This document shows positions 9,784 to 19,049 of a stretch of DNA of 64,000 nucleotides, piece after piece. Source of the stretch: Streptomyces halobius (GTDB lineage: Bacteria; Actinomycetota; Actinomycetes; Streptomycetales; Streptomycetaceae). The DNA is taken from assembly GCF_023277745.1 (NCBI RefSeq), contig NZ_CP086322.1:7874001-7938000 (forward strand), read 5' to 3'. Below the pieces are notes generated by a model, which made no database searches, had not been told where the DNA came from, and saw only the letters and a list, made by a program, of their open reading frames with translations. Position 1 is the first letter of the stretch; every line of letters begins with the position of its first letter. Both the position numbers and the translations under genes were made by a program.

Positions 9784-9910
9784 GCGCACTCCGGGGTCGG
9801 TGTAATTCCGAACCGGCGGTAACAGTCCGCGACCCGTCCGCAGCCAGCGGCCGGTTGAGCAGGTGAAATTCCTGCACCGACGGTGAAAGTCCGGATGGGA
9901 GGCAGTGCGC
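9784..9910 (+). ncRNA. FMN riboswitch (RFN element)
   Basis: The P1 stem is formed by GCGCAC(T) and (A)GTGCGC. Between them lie the conserved RFN segments: GGGTCGGTGTAATTCCGAACC, the GGCGGTAACAGTCCGCGACCC arm, GGTGAAATTCCTGCACC, CGACGGTGAAAGTCCGGATGGGAGG. It ends about 150 bp before ribD and should repress the riboflavin operon when FMN is bound. The stretch from 9502 to 9783 has no gene; it is unusually T-rich and contains a small GGGCTGTGAGGCAGCCC hairpin near 9704. Confidence 0.96.
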
Positions 9911-10060
9911 GGCGGGCGAGCTTCGGTACACCGCCGTCGGCGGCGCGTCCGGTCGTTCCCGGGCGGCCCGTTTTCCGGTCGCGGTGTTCCCGTGGCTCCG
10001 TTTCCGCTTCTGTCGTTCAGACAGCCCCGGAGTCCGTGCCCTGAGAGGCAGGAGGACCCG

Positions 10061-11188
10061 GTGGCCACCCCAGCCCCCGATGAGACCGCGGCGATGCGCC
10101 GGGCCATTGAGCTGGCCGCGCGCGGCCTCGGGCACACCAGCCCGAACCCCGTGGTCGGCTGTGTCGTCCTGGACTCCGCAGGCCGTACCGTCGGCGAGGG
10201 CTGGCACCGGCGCGCCGGCGGGCCGCACGCCGAGATCCACGCCCTGCGCGCGGCCGGCGAGCGGGCCCGGGGCGGCACCGCCGTCGTCTCGCTGGAACCC
10301 TGCAACCACACCGGCCGCACCGGCCCCTGCGCCCGGGCGCTGATCGACGCCGGGATCGCCCGCGTCGTCTACGCCGTCCCCGACCCCACCCCTTCCGCCA
10401 CCGGCGGCGCGGTGACCCTGGCCGAGGCCGGGGTCGATGTCGAGGGCGGGCTGCTGGCCGACGAGGCCGCCGCGGGCAACGAAGCCTGGCTGACCTCCGT
10501 CCTGCGCCGCCGCCCCTTCGTGCTGTGGAAGTACGCCGCCAGCCTCGACGGCCGGATCGCCGCCGCGGACGGCACCAGCCGCTGGATCTCGTCACCCGAG
10601 TCGCGCGCCGATGTGCACCGGCTCCGGGCCGCCGCGGACGCCGTCATCGTCGGCTCCGGCACCGCCCGCGCCGACGACCCGCAGCTCGGTGCCCGGATCG
10701 GCGGACTCTCGGACGACGAGATCAGCCAGCCGCTGCGGGTCGTCGTCGACACCGGCGCCACCGCCGTCAAGGCCGGCGCCCGGGTCCTGGACGGCACCGC
10801 GCCCGTCCTCATCGCCGTCGCCGAGGACGCCGACACCAGCCACCTCGACGGGCTCGCCCCCCTCGTCCGGCTGCCGCGCGCCGCCATCGGGCCCGGCCTG
10901 CACATCCCCGCACTGCTCCAGGTCCTCCACGAGCGCGAGGTGCGCTCCCTACTGCTCGAAGGCGGGCCCACGCTCGCCGGGGCCTTCCTCGCCGCCGGCG
11001 CCGTCGACAAGGTCGTCGGCTATCTCGCGCCGGTGCTGCTCGGCGCCGGCCCGGCCGCCCTCGGCGACGCCGGGATCGGCACCATCGCCGAGGCCTTGCG
11101 GCTCGATGTGACCGACACCGCGCGGCTCGGCCCCGATCTGCGCATCACCGCCACTCCCATTCGCCACGCCCTCCCCGAGGAGAAGTGA
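10061..11188 (+). CDS. ribD: Bifunctional pyrimidine deaminase/reductase RibD
   Basis: This 375-residue protein has an N-terminal cytidine-deaminase-like zinc domain (residues 1-150, motifs PHAEIHAL and LEPCNHTGRTGPC supplying His/Glu and two Cys). The C-terminal reductase domain starts with LWKYAASLDGRIA and has GTARADDPQL and LLEGGPTLAGAFL. It catalyses two consecutive steps, deamination and NADPH-dependent ribose reduction, that lead to 5-amino-6-ribitylaminouracil phosphate. GTG with GGAGGA 4 bp upstream is chosen; an upstream in-frame GTG would overlap the riboswitch. First gene of the FMN-controlled operon. Confidence 0.96.
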   Translation: MATPAPDETAAMRRAIELAARGLGHTSPNPVVGCVVLDSAGRTVGEGWHRRAGGPHAEIHALRAAGERARGGTAVVSLEPCNHTGRTGPCARALIDAGIARVVYAVPDPTPSATGGAVTLAEAGVDVEGGLLADEAAAGNEAWLTSVLRRRPFVLWKYAASLDGRIAAADGTSRWISSPESRADVHRLRAAADAVIVGSGTARADDPQLGARIGGLSDDEISQPLRVVVDTGATAVKAGARVLDGTAPVLIAVAEDADTSHLDGLAPLVRLPRAAIGPGLHIPALLQVLHEREVRSLLLEGGPTLAGAFLAAGAVDKVVGYLAPVLLGAGPAALGDAGIGTIAEALRLDVTDTARLGPDLRITATPIRHALPEEK

Positions 11189-11189
11189 A

Positions 11190-11852
11190 GTGTTCACCGG
11201 AATCGTCGAAGAACTGGGTGAGGTCGTCGCCGTCGAGGACCTCGGCGACAGCCCCCCCGCTCACGCTGGAGGTACCCCCACCCGGTTCCGACTGCGGGGC
11301 CCCCTCGTCACCGAAGACGCCAAGCACGGAGACTCGATCGCCGTCAACGGTGTCTGTCTGACCGTCGTGGACACCGCCGAGGGTGAATTCACCGCGGATG
11401 TGATGGCCGAGACGCTCCGGCGCTCCAGCCTCGGTGCGCTGGCCGCCGGGTCGCGGGTCAACCTGGAGCGCCCGATGGCGCTGGGCGGCCGGCTCGGCGG
11501 GCACCTCGTCCAGGGCCATGTCGACGGCACCGGCACGATCACGGAGCGGACACCCGGCGAACACTGGGAGATCGTCAAGGTCGCCCTGCCCCCGCATCTC
11601 GCCCGTTACGTCGTCGAGAAGGGCTCCATCACCGTCGACGGTGTCAGCCTCACGGTCGTCGACGCCGCGGACGACTACTTCACCATCAGCCTCATCCCCA
11701 CCACCCTCGACCTGACCACGCTGGGCATCAAGAAGGCCGGCGACCCGGTCAACCTCGAGGTCGATGTGCTCGCCAAGTACGTCGAGCGGCTGCTGGGCCG
11801 GGGCGCAGACGACCGCGACGACATCGAGGCGGCCAAGGAGACGGCCCGGTGA
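11190..11852 (+). CDS. ribE: Riboflavin synthase alpha chain
   Basis: This 220-residue enzyme carries two lumazine-binding repeats. The first has MFTGIVEELGEV and VNGVCLTVVD; the second has GGHLVQGHVDGTG, ITVDGVSLTVVD and a typical SLIPTTLDLTTLG end. It dismutates two 6,7-dimethyl-8-ribityllumazines into riboflavin. It starts with GTG two bases after ribD and overlaps ribM by 4 bp. In the first repeat, around 11253-11282, there is a proline-rich insertion (SPPAHAGGTPT) built from a C-rich stretch that resembles small dispersed Streptomyces repeats. It stays in frame. Confidence 0.96.
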   Translation: MFTGIVEELGEVVAVEDLGDSPPAHAGGTPTRFRLRGPLVTEDAKHGDSIAVNGVCLTVVDTAEGEFTADVMAETLRRSSLGALAAGSRVNLERPMALGGRLGGHLVQGHVDGTGTITERTPGEHWEIVKVALPPHLARYVVEKGSITVDGVSLTVVDAADDYFTISLIPTTLDLTTLGIKKAGDPVNLEVDVLAKYVERLLGRGADDRDDIEAAKETAR

Positions 11853-12502
11853 GCGCTCTCGACTGGCTGAACGGCGAGGCGGTCACGGCCTTCGGACAGC
11901 ACGTCATCTGGTCCGACATGATCGGCAACACCATCGGCCTGGCCGCCCTGGCCCTCGGCTGGCGGCGCTCCATCTGGACCTGGCCCGCCCAGTTCCTCTC
12001 CGGCGTCATCCTCGTCGCCGCCTACGCCTCCGCCCACCTCAGCGGTGGCGTCGGCAAACAGCTGCTGGTCATCGGCGTGGCGGTGTGGGGCTGGCGGCAG
12101 TGGCAGCGCGGCCGTCGGCAGGCGCAGGACGGCTCGATAGCCGTCCGCTTCGCGAGCTGGCGGGAGCGCGGCCTGCTGCTGGGGGCCACGGCCCTCGGCA
12201 CCGCCGCCGTCGGCACCCTCTTCACCCTGGTCCCGAAGCTGTCCTGGAACCCCTGGCCGGACGCCTACATCTTCGTCGGCACGCTCGCCGCGATGGTCGC
12301 CCAAGCGCGCGGTCTGGTCGAGTTCTGGTTCGCCTGGCTGCTGGTCGATCTGGTCGGCGTCCCGCTCGCCTTCAGCAGCGGGCTCGCCTTCTCCGGCCTC
12401 GTCTACGTCGTCTATCTCGCCCTCGTCGTGTGGGGCATGCGCGACTGGTGGCTGCGCTCGCGCCGCGTGGGCCGCCCCGTCCTGGAAGGAGCACTCTCGT
12501 GA
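11849..12502 (+). CDS. ribM: PnuC-family riboflavin transporter RibM
   Basis: This 217-residue integral membrane protein of the PnuC fold has about seven hydrophobic segments. Family motifs are IGNTIGLAALALGWRRS, a WGWRQW helix and the WNPWPDAYIFVGTLAAM segment. Its place inside an FMN-riboswitch operon and its length agree with RibM, the facilitator described from Streptomyces davawensis and Corynebacterium. Riboflavin rather than nicotinamide riboside is therefore the likely substrate. It overlaps ribE by GTGA, implying translational coupling. Confidence 0.88.
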   Translation: MSALDWLNGEAVTAFGQHVIWSDMIGNTIGLAALALGWRRSIWTWPAQFLSGVILVAAYASAHLSGGVGKQLLVIGVAVWGWRQWQRGRRQAQDGSIAVRFASWRERGLLLGATALGTAAVGTLFTLVPKLSWNPWPDAYIFVGTLAAMVAQARGLVEFWFAWLLVDLVGVPLAFSSGLAFSGLVYVVYLALVVWGMRDWWLRSRRVGRPVLEGALS

Positions 12503-12657
12503 GCGACGCACGCGCGGCCGTCGGGCCGCGGACAGTTGGGGGTACCGCCCAGGCCCTTGAGGCACTGGGAGAGAAAGCAGCACCTCTGCGCCGAGCGGGC
12601 GGAGATGGGGGCGCCCCCGGGCGAAGCCTGGGGGAGAACAAAGGGGCAGGCGCATGA
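12499..12657 (+). CDS. Small coupled ORF between ribM and ribBA
   Basis: A 52-codon frame opens with GTG overlapping the ribM stop and ends with TGA overlapping the ribBA ATG, so it bridges the two genes translationally. Its protein is Gly/Ala-rich (VSDARAAVG, later LGENKGAGA) and matches nothing I know. Part of the DNA (GGGGGTACCGCCC, GGGCGAAGCCTGGGGGAG) resembles short palindromic repeats scattered in Streptomyces genomes. It may be a repeat inserted in the operon rather than a real gene. Confidence 0.35.
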   Translation: MSDARAAVGPRTVGGTAQALEALGEKAAPLRRAGGDGGAPGRSLGENKGAGA

Positions 12658-13943
12658 CCGCACTGCAGAGCTGGTACGACGCGGAGAGCACCGAGGACCT
12701 CACGCTCGACCCCGTCGAGCAGGCCGTCGCCGAGATCGCCGCGGGCCGCCCCGTCGTCGTGGTGGACGACGAGAACCGCGAGAACGAGGGCGACCTCGTC
12801 ATCGCGGCGGAGATGGCCACCCCCGAGATCGTCGCGTTCATGATGAGCGAGTGCCGGGGGCTGATCTGCGCGCCCATGGAGGGCCCGGAGCTGGACCGGC
12901 TCGAACTTCCGCAGATGGTCGAGAACAACACCGAGTCGATGCGGACCGCCTTCACGGTCTCCGTCGACGCCACCGCCGCGCACGGCGTCAGCACCGGCAT
13001 CTCCGCCGCCGACCGCGCCACCACGCTCCGGCTGCTCGCCTCCGGCGCGTCCGTCCCCGGCGACTTCGTGCGCCCCGGCCATATCTTCCCGCTGCGTGCC
13101 AGGCCCGGCGGTGTGCTGGTCCGCAACGGCCACACCGAGGCCGGTGTCGACCTCGCCCGGCTCGCCGGACTGCGGCCGGCCGCCGCCATCGTGGAGATCG
13201 CCGGCGAGGACGGCACCATGCTGCGGCTGCCCGAGCTGGTGCCGTTCGCCCGTAAGCACGGCCTGACGATCATCTCCATCGAGGATCTGATCGCCCACCG
13301 GCAGCGGTCCGCCCCCACCGTCCGCCGCGAGGCCGAGACCCGGCTGCCCACCGCACACGGCGAGTTCACCGCGTACGGTTACCGCTCCACCGCCGACGGC
13401 GTCGAGCACATCGCACTGGTCTCCGGCGACCTCGGCGACGGCGAGGACGTCCTGGTCCGGGTCCACTCCGAGTGCCTGACCGGCGATATCTTCCACTCGC
13501 TGCGCTGCGACTGCGGCCCCCAGCTGGAGGCGTCGCTGGAGCGGATCACCGAGGCCGGCCGTGGCGTGGTGATCTACCTGCGCGGCCACGAAGGACGCGG
13601 TATCGGCCTGCTGTCCAAGCTGCGCGCCTACGAACTCCAGGAACGCGGCCGCGACACCCTCGACGCCAACCTGGAGCTGGGGCTGCCCGCCGACTCCCGC
13701 GACTACGCCGCGGGCGCGCAGATGCTGCGGGACCTCGGCGTGCGCTCGCTGCGCCTGATGACCAACAACCCTGATAAGACCGCCGCCCTGGTGCGGTACG
13801 GCCTGCAGGTCACCGGCCGTGAGCCGATGCCCGTCCAGGCCGGCGAACACAACCTCCGGTATCTGCGCACCAAGCGGGACCGGATGGGACACGACCTGCC
13901 CTGGCTGGACGGCGACCGCGCGTCCGCCTGCGACCACCAGTAG
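12654..13943 (+). CDS. ribBA: Bifunctional DHBP synthase/GTP cyclohydrolase II
   Basis: This 429-residue fusion has an N-terminal 3,4-dihydroxy-2-butanone-4-phosphate synthase domain ([42 protein letters not shown]). A C-terminal GTP cyclohydrolase II follows ([20 protein letters not shown] with the three zinc cysteines, [22 protein letters not shown]). It makes both precursors of riboflavin, from ribulose-5-phosphate and GTP. An unrelated small frame and repeat-like DNA separate it from ribM. Confidence 0.96.
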   Translation: MTALQSWYDAESTEDLTLDPVEQAVAEIAAGRPVVVVDDENRENEGDLVIAAEMATPEIVAFMMSECRGLICAPMEGPELDRLELPQMVENNTESMRTAFTVSVDATAAHGVSTGISAADRATTLRLLASGASVPGDFVRPGHIFPLRARPGGVLVRNGHTEAGVDLARLAGLRPAAAIVEIAGEDGTMLRLPELVPFARKHGLTIISIEDLIAHRQRSAPTVRREAETRLPTAHGEFTAYGYRSTADGVEHIALVSGDLGDGEDVLVRVHSECLTGDIFHSLRCDCGPQLEASLERITEAGRGVVIYLRGHEGRGIGLLSKLRAYELQERGRDTLDANLELGLPADSRDYAAGAQMLRDLGVRSLRLMTNNPDKTAALVRYGLQVTGREPMPVQAGEHNLRYLRTKRDRMGHDLPWLDGDRASACDHQ

Positions 13944-13969
13944 CCGGTATGCAGAGTCGGCACAGCACC

Positions 13970-14005
13970 GTCAACCATCACCTGTACGTCAACCATCACC
14001 TGTAC
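13970..14005 (+). repeat. 18-bp tandem duplication in the ribH leader
   Basis: GTCAACCATCACCTGTAC is present twice back to back, directly before the GAGGAG ribosome-binding site of ribH. It is perfect and so recent. It only lengthens the spacer between ribBA and ribH. Confidence 0.95.
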
Positions 14006-14015
14006 GAGGAGAACC

Positions 14016-14501
14016 GTGAGCGGCAAGGGCGCACCCGAACTGACCGTGAAGAACTGTGGCGACCTGCGGGTGGCCGTGATCGCCGCGCAGTGGCACGAGA
14101 AGGTGATGGACGGCCTGGTGGACGGCGCGCTGCGCGCCCTCGCCGAGCTCGGCATCGACGAGCCGACGCTGCTTCGGGTGCCCGGTACCTTCGAGCTGCC
14201 GGTCCTCGCCAAGGTCCTGGCCGGCCGCGGCTATGACGCGGTCGTCGCCCTGGGCGTGGTGATCAGGGGCGGCACCCCGCACTTCGACTATGTCTGCCAG
14301 GGCGTCACCCAGGGCCTGACCCAGGTCGCGGTGGACACCGGCGTACCGGTCGGCTTCGGCGTACTGACCTGCGACACCGAGGAGCAGGCCGTGGACCGTG
14401 CGGGCCTGGAGGGCTCCGCCGAGGACAAGGGCCACGAAGCGGTCACCGCCGCGATCGCCACCGCCGCCACCCTGCGGACGGTGTCCGAGCCCTGGCGCTA
14501 G
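14016..14501 (+). CDS. ribH: 6,7-dimethyl-8-ribityllumazine synthase
   Basis: This 161-residue protein is of the lumazine synthase family, with [20 protein letters not shown], the RVPGTFELP loop, [15 protein letters not shown] with the catalytic His, and [17 protein letters not shown]. It condenses 5-amino-6-ribitylaminouracil with DHBP, and such enzymes usually form pentamers or 60-mers. GTG is preceded by GAGGAG. It is the last gene of the riboflavin operon; about 80 bp separate it from hisE. Confidence 0.97.
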   Translation: MSGKGAPELTVKNCGDLRVAVIAAQWHEKVMDGLVDGALRALAELGIDEPTLLRVPGTFELPVLAKVLAGRGYDAVVALGVVIRGGTPHFDYVCQGVTQGLTQVAVDTGVPVGFGVLTCDTEEQAVDRAGLEGSAEDKGHEAVTAAIATAATLRTVSEPWR

Positions 14502-14583
14502 GCGCCCGCCCGTCGCCCGCCGCCACCCTTCAGCCGAGGCGCTGCGCGCCGCTGCAACTCAACCGCGTAGGGTAGTCACCATC

Positions 14584-14856
14584 ATGTCCAAGAAGACGTT
14601 CGAGGAGCTGTTCTCCGAGCTCCAGCAGAAGGCCGCCACCGGCGACCCGGCCACCTCCCGCACCGCCGAGCTGGTGCAGGCCGGTGTCCATACGATCGGC
14701 AAGAAGGTCGTCGAAGAGGCCGCCGAGGTCTGGATGGCCGCGGAGTACGAGTCCCACGAGGCCGCCGCGGAGGAGATCTCCCAGCTTCTCTACCACCTTC
14801 AGGTGATGATGGTCGCCAAGGGGATCTCCCTCGACGACGTCTACGCCCACCTCTGA
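14584..14856 (+). CDS. hisE: Phosphoribosyl-ATP diphosphatase
   Basis: This 90-residue all-alpha NTP-pyrophosphohydrolase has the metal-binding [17 protein letters not shown] and [16 protein letters not shown] helices. It carries out the second step of histidine synthesis, PR-ATP to PR-AMP. The ATG start fits the family. The neighbouring hisG, 57 bp downstream, forms the usual actinobacterial hisE-hisG pair. Confidence 0.96.
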   Translation: MSKKTFEELFSELQQKAATGDPATSRTAELVQAGVHTIGKKVVEEAAEVWMAAEYESHEAAAEEISQLLYHLQVMMVAKGISLDDVYAHL

Positions 14857-14913
14857 TCCCGCCTCCCGGCACTCTCACCCCAACACTCTTCGGCCGTAAA
14901 GGAATTCGCTCTC

Positions 14914-15762
14914 ATGCTGCGCATCGCTGTCCCCAACAAGGGTTCACTGTCCGAGCCTGCGTCGGCGATGCTCCATGAGGCCGGCTACCGCCAGCGCAAG
15001 GACCGCAGGGAACTGGTCCTCGTCGACGCCGAGAACGAGGTCGAGTTCTTCTTCCTGCGCCCCCGCGACATCGCGGTCTACGTCGGCTCCGGCAAGCTCG
15101 ACATCGGGATCACCGGCCGTGACCTGCTGCTGGACTCCGGAGCCGACGCCGAGGAGATCCTGCAGCTCGGCTTCGCCGACTCGACGTTCCGCTACGCGAC
15201 CCGCCCGGGCACCGCGAAGGACGTCACCGAGTTCGGCGGCATGACGGTCGCCACCTCGTTCGCCGGCCTGGTCACCCAGCACCTCGCCGACAACGGCGTG
15301 GACGCCTCCGTCGTGCACCTCGACGGCGCCGTGGAGACCGCCATCCAGCTCGGCGTCGCCGAGATCATCGCGGATGTCGTGGAGACCGGCACCACCCTGC
15401 GCAACGCGGGCCTGGAGACCATCGGCGACCCGATCCTCCGGTCCGAGGCCGTGGTCGTCCGCGGTACCGGCGCCCCGGACGACGACCCGAAGGTGCGCCA
15501 GTTCCTGCGCCGTATGCAGGGCGTCCTGGTGGCCCGCCGCTACGTGATGATGGACTACGACATCCGTGTGGAGCACGTCGAGAAGGCCGTCGCGCTCACC
15601 CCGGGCCTGGAGTCGCCGACCGTCTCCCCGCTGCACCACGAAGGCTGGGTCGCGGTCCGCTCGATGGTTCCGTCCAAGGACGCCCAGCGCATCATGGACG
15701 AGCTCTACGACCTCGGCGCCCGCGCGATCCTGACCACCGGCATCCACGCCTGCCGGCTCTGA
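14914..15762 (+). CDS. hisG: ATP phosphoribosyltransferase (long form)
   Basis: This 282-residue enzyme starts at MLRIAVPNKGSLSEPA. The catalytic bilobed part includes GSGKLDIGITGRDLL, the PRPP site EIIADVVETGTTLRNAGL, and ATSFAGLVTQHL. The last 75 residues form the regulatory ACT-like domain of the long HisG form (TPGLESPTVSPL, GWVAVRSMV), which binds histidine for feedback inhibition. First committed step of histidine synthesis. Confidence 0.97.
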   Translation: MLRIAVPNKGSLSEPASAMLHEAGYRQRKDRRELVLVDAENEVEFFFLRPRDIAVYVGSGKLDIGITGRDLLLDSGADAEEILQLGFADSTFRYATRPGTAKDVTEFGGMTVATSFAGLVTQHLADNGVDASVVHLDGAVETAIQLGVAEIIADVVETGTTLRNAGLETIGDPILRSEAVVVRGTGAPDDDPKVRQFLRRMQGVLVARRYVMMDYDIRVEHVEKAVALTPGLESPTVSPLHHEGWVAVRSMVPSKDAQRIMDELYDLGARAILTTGIHACRL

Positions 15763-15803
15763 CCGGCCACCACCCACCCCTACGTACGACGGAAGACCAC
15801 GAC

Positions 15804-16268
15804 GTGTCCGCGGCACCCCAGCCCCCTGTGACCGGCCTCCCGGTGACGTTCCGGCCGACCCGCACCCGGGTCGTCCTCCTCACCGTCGGCATCGCCCAGC
15901 TCGCCGTCCTCACGGCGATCGCGCTGGCACTGCCGAAGCTGAGCGGCGGCGAGCGGATCAGCTTCGCGCTCACCGGAGTGCTGGTGCTGGCCGTCCTCCT
16001 GCTGCTGAGCCGCCCCAAGGTGGTCGCGCGGCAAGAGGGCGTCACGGTCGTCAATCTCACCGCCAAGCGCGAACTCGCCTGGGCACAGATCATCCGTGTC
16101 AATCTCCGGGCCGGCGACCCCTGGGTCCATCTCGACCTGGCCGACGGCACCAGCCTCCCCGCGATGGGCATCCAGCCCGGCATCGGCAGGGAGCAGGCCC
16201 TCCGGGACGCCCGCGCGCTGCGTGACCTCGCCGAGAAACACGGTGCCGTCGAACACACGGCCCGGTGA
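15804..16268 (+). CDS. PH-domain-containing membrane protein
   Basis: A 154-residue protein with two hydrophobic helices near the N-terminus (about residues 25-42 and 51-66) and a bacterial PH-like beta domain after them (VVARQEGVTVVNLTAKRELAWAQI, PWVHLDLADGTSLPAMGI). Proteins of this type commonly sit after hisG in Streptomyces. The function is unknown. GTG is the first start after hisG. The C-terminal helix is charged and cytosolic. From 16269 to 16433 no gene is seen. Confidence 0.8.
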   Translation: MSAAPQPPVTGLPVTFRPTRTRVVLLTVGIAQLAVLTAIALALPKLSGGERISFALTGVLVLAVLLLLSRPKVVARQEGVTVVNLTAKRELAWAQIIRVNLRAGDPWVHLDLADGTSLPAMGIQPGIGREQALRDARALRDLAEKHGAVEHTAR

Positions 16269-16433
16269 GCCTGCCCTAATCCCGTTCCCGCTGACTACCC
16301 TGTTCCCCGGAGCGCGCCGAGCGCCCGGCCCCTCAGTGGGACAACTGCGACCCGAGGAGTGACTCCCTCCGGCAATGGACGGATCGTCCTGTAGTACCTG
16401 CGCCGCCCCTCCGCATACGATGGGGGCGGCGGC

Positions 16434-17813
16434 ATGACCGGCCCCCTGATCCTGCTTGCGGCGGCATTTGTCCTGATTCTGGCCAACGGCTTCTTCGTGG
16501 CCGCGGAGTTCGGACTCGTCACCGTCGAAAAGGCGGACGCCGAACGGGCCGCGGCCGACGGCGACCGCCGCGCCCGCACCGTCGTCTCCGCGCTGCGTGA
16601 ACTCTCCTTCCAGCTCTCCGGCACGCAACTCGGCATCACGATCACCTCCTTGGTGGTCGGTATGCTCGCCGAGCCCGCGCTGGCCCAGCTGCTCTCCGGC
16701 CCGCTGCTCGCCGTCGGCCTCCCCAAGGGAGCGGTCCCCGGCGTCGCCGTCGCGATAGGCATGCTGTTGGCCTCCGCCGTCCAGATGGTCATCGGCGAGC
16801 TGGTGCCCAAGAACTGGGCGGTCTCCAAGCCGCTGCAGGTCGCACGGTTCGTCGCCGGCCCGCAGCACGCCTTCTCCCGGTTCTTCCGCCCGGTGATCAC
16901 CCTGCTGAACACCGTCGCCAACCGCCTCGTCCGCTTCCTGGGCGTGGAGCCGACCGATGAGCTGGCCTCCGCCCGCACCCCCGGCGAGCTGGTCTCGCTC
17001 GCCCGCCACTCCGCGCAGGCCGGCGCGATCGAGCAGAACACCGCGGACCTCTTCGTCCGCACCCTCTCGCTCGGCGGCCTGACCACGGAGAACGTCATGA
17101 CGCCCCGCGTACGGGTCAGTGCCCTGCAGGCGTCCGCGACCGCCGAGGACGTCGTCAACCTCACCCGCGCCACCGGACTCTCCCGCTTTCCTGTCTACCG
17201 CACCCGGATCGACGAGATCGTCGGTATGGTCCACCTCAAGGACGCGCTGGCCGTCCCGGCGCACGAGCGGCTGCGCACCCCGGCCGGCCGGATCGCCATG
17301 CCGCCGCTCCTGGTCCCCGAGACGCTGCCCGTCCAGCCGCTGCTGGAGCGGCTCCGCAGCGAACAGCCGATAGCGGTCGTCGTCGACGAATACGGCGGCA
17401 CCGCCGGTGTGGTCACCCTGGAGGACATCGTCGAGGAACTCGTCGGCGAGGTCCGCGACGAGCACGACGGGGTGGACCTGCCCGAACTGGGCCAGGCCCC
17501 GGCCGAGGACGGCCGCCCCGCCTGGGACGCCGACGGCGGCTGCCGGGTGGACACCCTGCGGCGGATCGGCCTGGCGGCCCCCGACGGCCCGTACGAGACG
17601 GTGGCGGGACTGGTGGCCCACATACTCGGCAGGATCCCGGCCCCCGGTGACACCGCCGAACTCGACGGCTGGCGGCTGCGGGTGCGGCTGGTGTCCCACC
17701 ACCGCGCCGAGCGGATAAGGATCGTCCGGACGGTGGCCGCCGGGGCGGCGATCCCGGTCCCTCCCGAAGCGCCCCGCGAACCCATCGTGGCCGGTGCGGA
17801 GGTGGCCCGGTGA
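16434..17813 (+). CDS. CNNM/CorC-family membrane protein (hemolysin-type, DUF21-CBS)
   Basis: This 459-residue protein has an N-terminal DUF21/CNNM transmembrane domain (residues 1-200, opening with LILLAAAFVLILANGFFVAAEF). A CBS pair follows (about 205-330, with MTPRVRVSALQ and VVVDEYGGTAGVVTLEDIVEELVG), then a C-terminal CorC_HlyC domain (about 350-435). Such proteins are linked to magnesium or cobalt efflux and membrane homeostasis; the old hemolysin label is historical. It overlaps its paralogue by GTGA, so the two probably work as a heteromeric pair. Confidence 0.9.
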   Translation: MTGPLILLAAAFVLILANGFFVAAEFGLVTVEKADAERAAADGDRRARTVVSALRELSFQLSGTQLGITITSLVVGMLAEPALAQLLSGPLLAVGLPKGAVPGVAVAIGMLLASAVQMVIGELVPKNWAVSKPLQVARFVAGPQHAFSRFFRPVITLLNTVANRLVRFLGVEPTDELASARTPGELVSLARHSAQAGAIEQNTADLFVRTLSLGGLTTENVMTPRVRVSALQASATAEDVVNLTRATGLSRFPVYRTRIDEIVGMVHLKDALAVPAHERLRTPAGRIAMPPLLVPETLPVQPLLERLRSEQPIAVVVDEYGGTAGVVTLEDIVEELVGEVRDEHDGVDLPELGQAPAEDGRPAWDADGGCRVDTLRRIGLAAPDGPYETVAGLVAHILGRIPAPGDTAELDGWRLRVRLVSHHRAERIRIVRTVAAGAAIPVPPEAPREPIVAGAEVAR

Positions 17814-18931
17814 CCCTGGCCCAGCTCCTGTTCGCCATCCTCCTCGTGCTCGCCAACGGCTTCTTCGTGGGTGCCGAGTTCGCCCTGGTCTCGGTGCGCC
17901 GCAGCCAGATCGAACCACTGGCGACGGAAGGCTCCAAACGGGCCCGGCAGGTCCTGCACGGTCTGCAGAACCTGCCGCAGATGATGGCCGCCGCCCAGTT
18001 CGGCATCACCGTCTGCTCGTTGACGCTCGGCGCGGTCGCCGAACCGACCGTCGCCCACCTCCTGGAGCCGGTCTTCCACGCGGTGCACCTCCCCGGGGCG
18101 CTGATCCATCCCCTCGGGTATGTCATAGCCCTCGCCGTGGTGGTCTTCCTCCACCTCGTCATCGGCGAAATGGTCCCCAAGAACCTCGCGATGGCGGCCC
18201 CCGAGAAGACCGCCCTGTGGTTCAGCCCCACCCTGGTCGCCTTCGCGCGGCTGTGCCGTCCCGTCACCGCGCTGCTCGGCGCCTGCGCCCACGGCGTGCT
18301 CCGGCTCTTCCGCGTCGAGCCCAAGGACGAGGTGGCGGCGGTCTTCACCAGCGAGCAGCTCACCCATCTCGTCGAGGACGCCGGCCAGGCGGGCCTGCTC
18401 GCCCCGGCCGAACAGGAGCGGCTGTCCGACGCGCTGGAGCTCGGCAGCCGGCCCGTCACCGATGTCCTCCTCGACCCGGCGGGACTGGTCACCATCGATC
18501 CGACGGTGACGCCCCGCCAGGTGGAAGAGTTGACCGTACGGACCGGCTACTCCCGTTTCCCGGTCTGCACGGCCGGCGGCGCCTATATGGGCTATCTGCA
18601 CGTCAAGGACGTCCTGGACCTGGAGGAGCGGGACCGCGCGGTGCCACAGCGGGTGTGGCACCCGATGGCGACGCTCCGCGCCGAGCTGCCCCTGGACGAC
18701 GCCCTGACGGCGATGCGCCGGGCCGCCTCCCATCTGGCGGCGGTCGCCGACGCGACCGGGCGGGTGCTGGGCCTGGTGGCGCTGGAGGACGTACTGGAGA
18801 TGCTGGTGGGCGAGGTCCGCGACCCCGCCCACCGCACCAGGCCGGCCGGCCGCCGCGGACGGGCGCTGGCGGCGGACCACCTCACCGAACCGAGAGGAGA
18901 ACTACCGGCGGAGGACCGGGCGCTGGCTTAG
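17810..18931 (+). CDS. CNNM/CorC-family membrane protein, second paralogue
   Basis: A 373-residue partner of the preceding gene with the same start, AILLVLANGFFVGAEFALVSVR, a DUF21 domain to about residue 195 and a CBS pair (about 205-335, VALEDVLEMLVGEVRD). It lacks the CorC_HlyC C-terminal domain; the end is a short basic-acidic tail. This long-plus-short arrangement is common in actinobacteria. It is translationally coupled to the upstream gene. Confidence 0.9.
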   Translation: MTLAQLLFAILLVLANGFFVGAEFALVSVRRSQIEPLATEGSKRARQVLHGLQNLPQMMAAAQFGITVCSLTLGAVAEPTVAHLLEPVFHAVHLPGALIHPLGYVIALAVVVFLHLVIGEMVPKNLAMAAPEKTALWFSPTLVAFARLCRPVTALLGACAHGVLRLFRVEPKDEVAAVFTSEQLTHLVEDAGQAGLLAPAEQERLSDALELGSRPVTDVLLDPAGLVTIDPTVTPRQVEELTVRTGYSRFPVCTAGGAYMGYLHVKDVLDLEERDRAVPQRVWHPMATLRAELPLDDALTAMRRAASHLAAVADATGRVLGLVALEDVLEMLVGEVRDPAHRTRPAGRRGRALAADHLTEPRGELPAEDRALA

Positions 18932-19049
18932 GGGAACGTCGCCGGGGCGTTGTCAGGGGCGTGCTTAACGCTTCGTGCTTACGGGTGTGCCCCCTCTGGG
19001 AACACCGCGCCGGGCCCCGCCGCGTTGGGGCCTGCAAGGGGCCCCTCCG

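Noticed and set aside
15780..17918. 712-codon antisense frame over the PH-domain and CorC-like genes
   Set aside because: Composition is typical of antisense in high-GC DNA, and the plus strand holds recognisable families.
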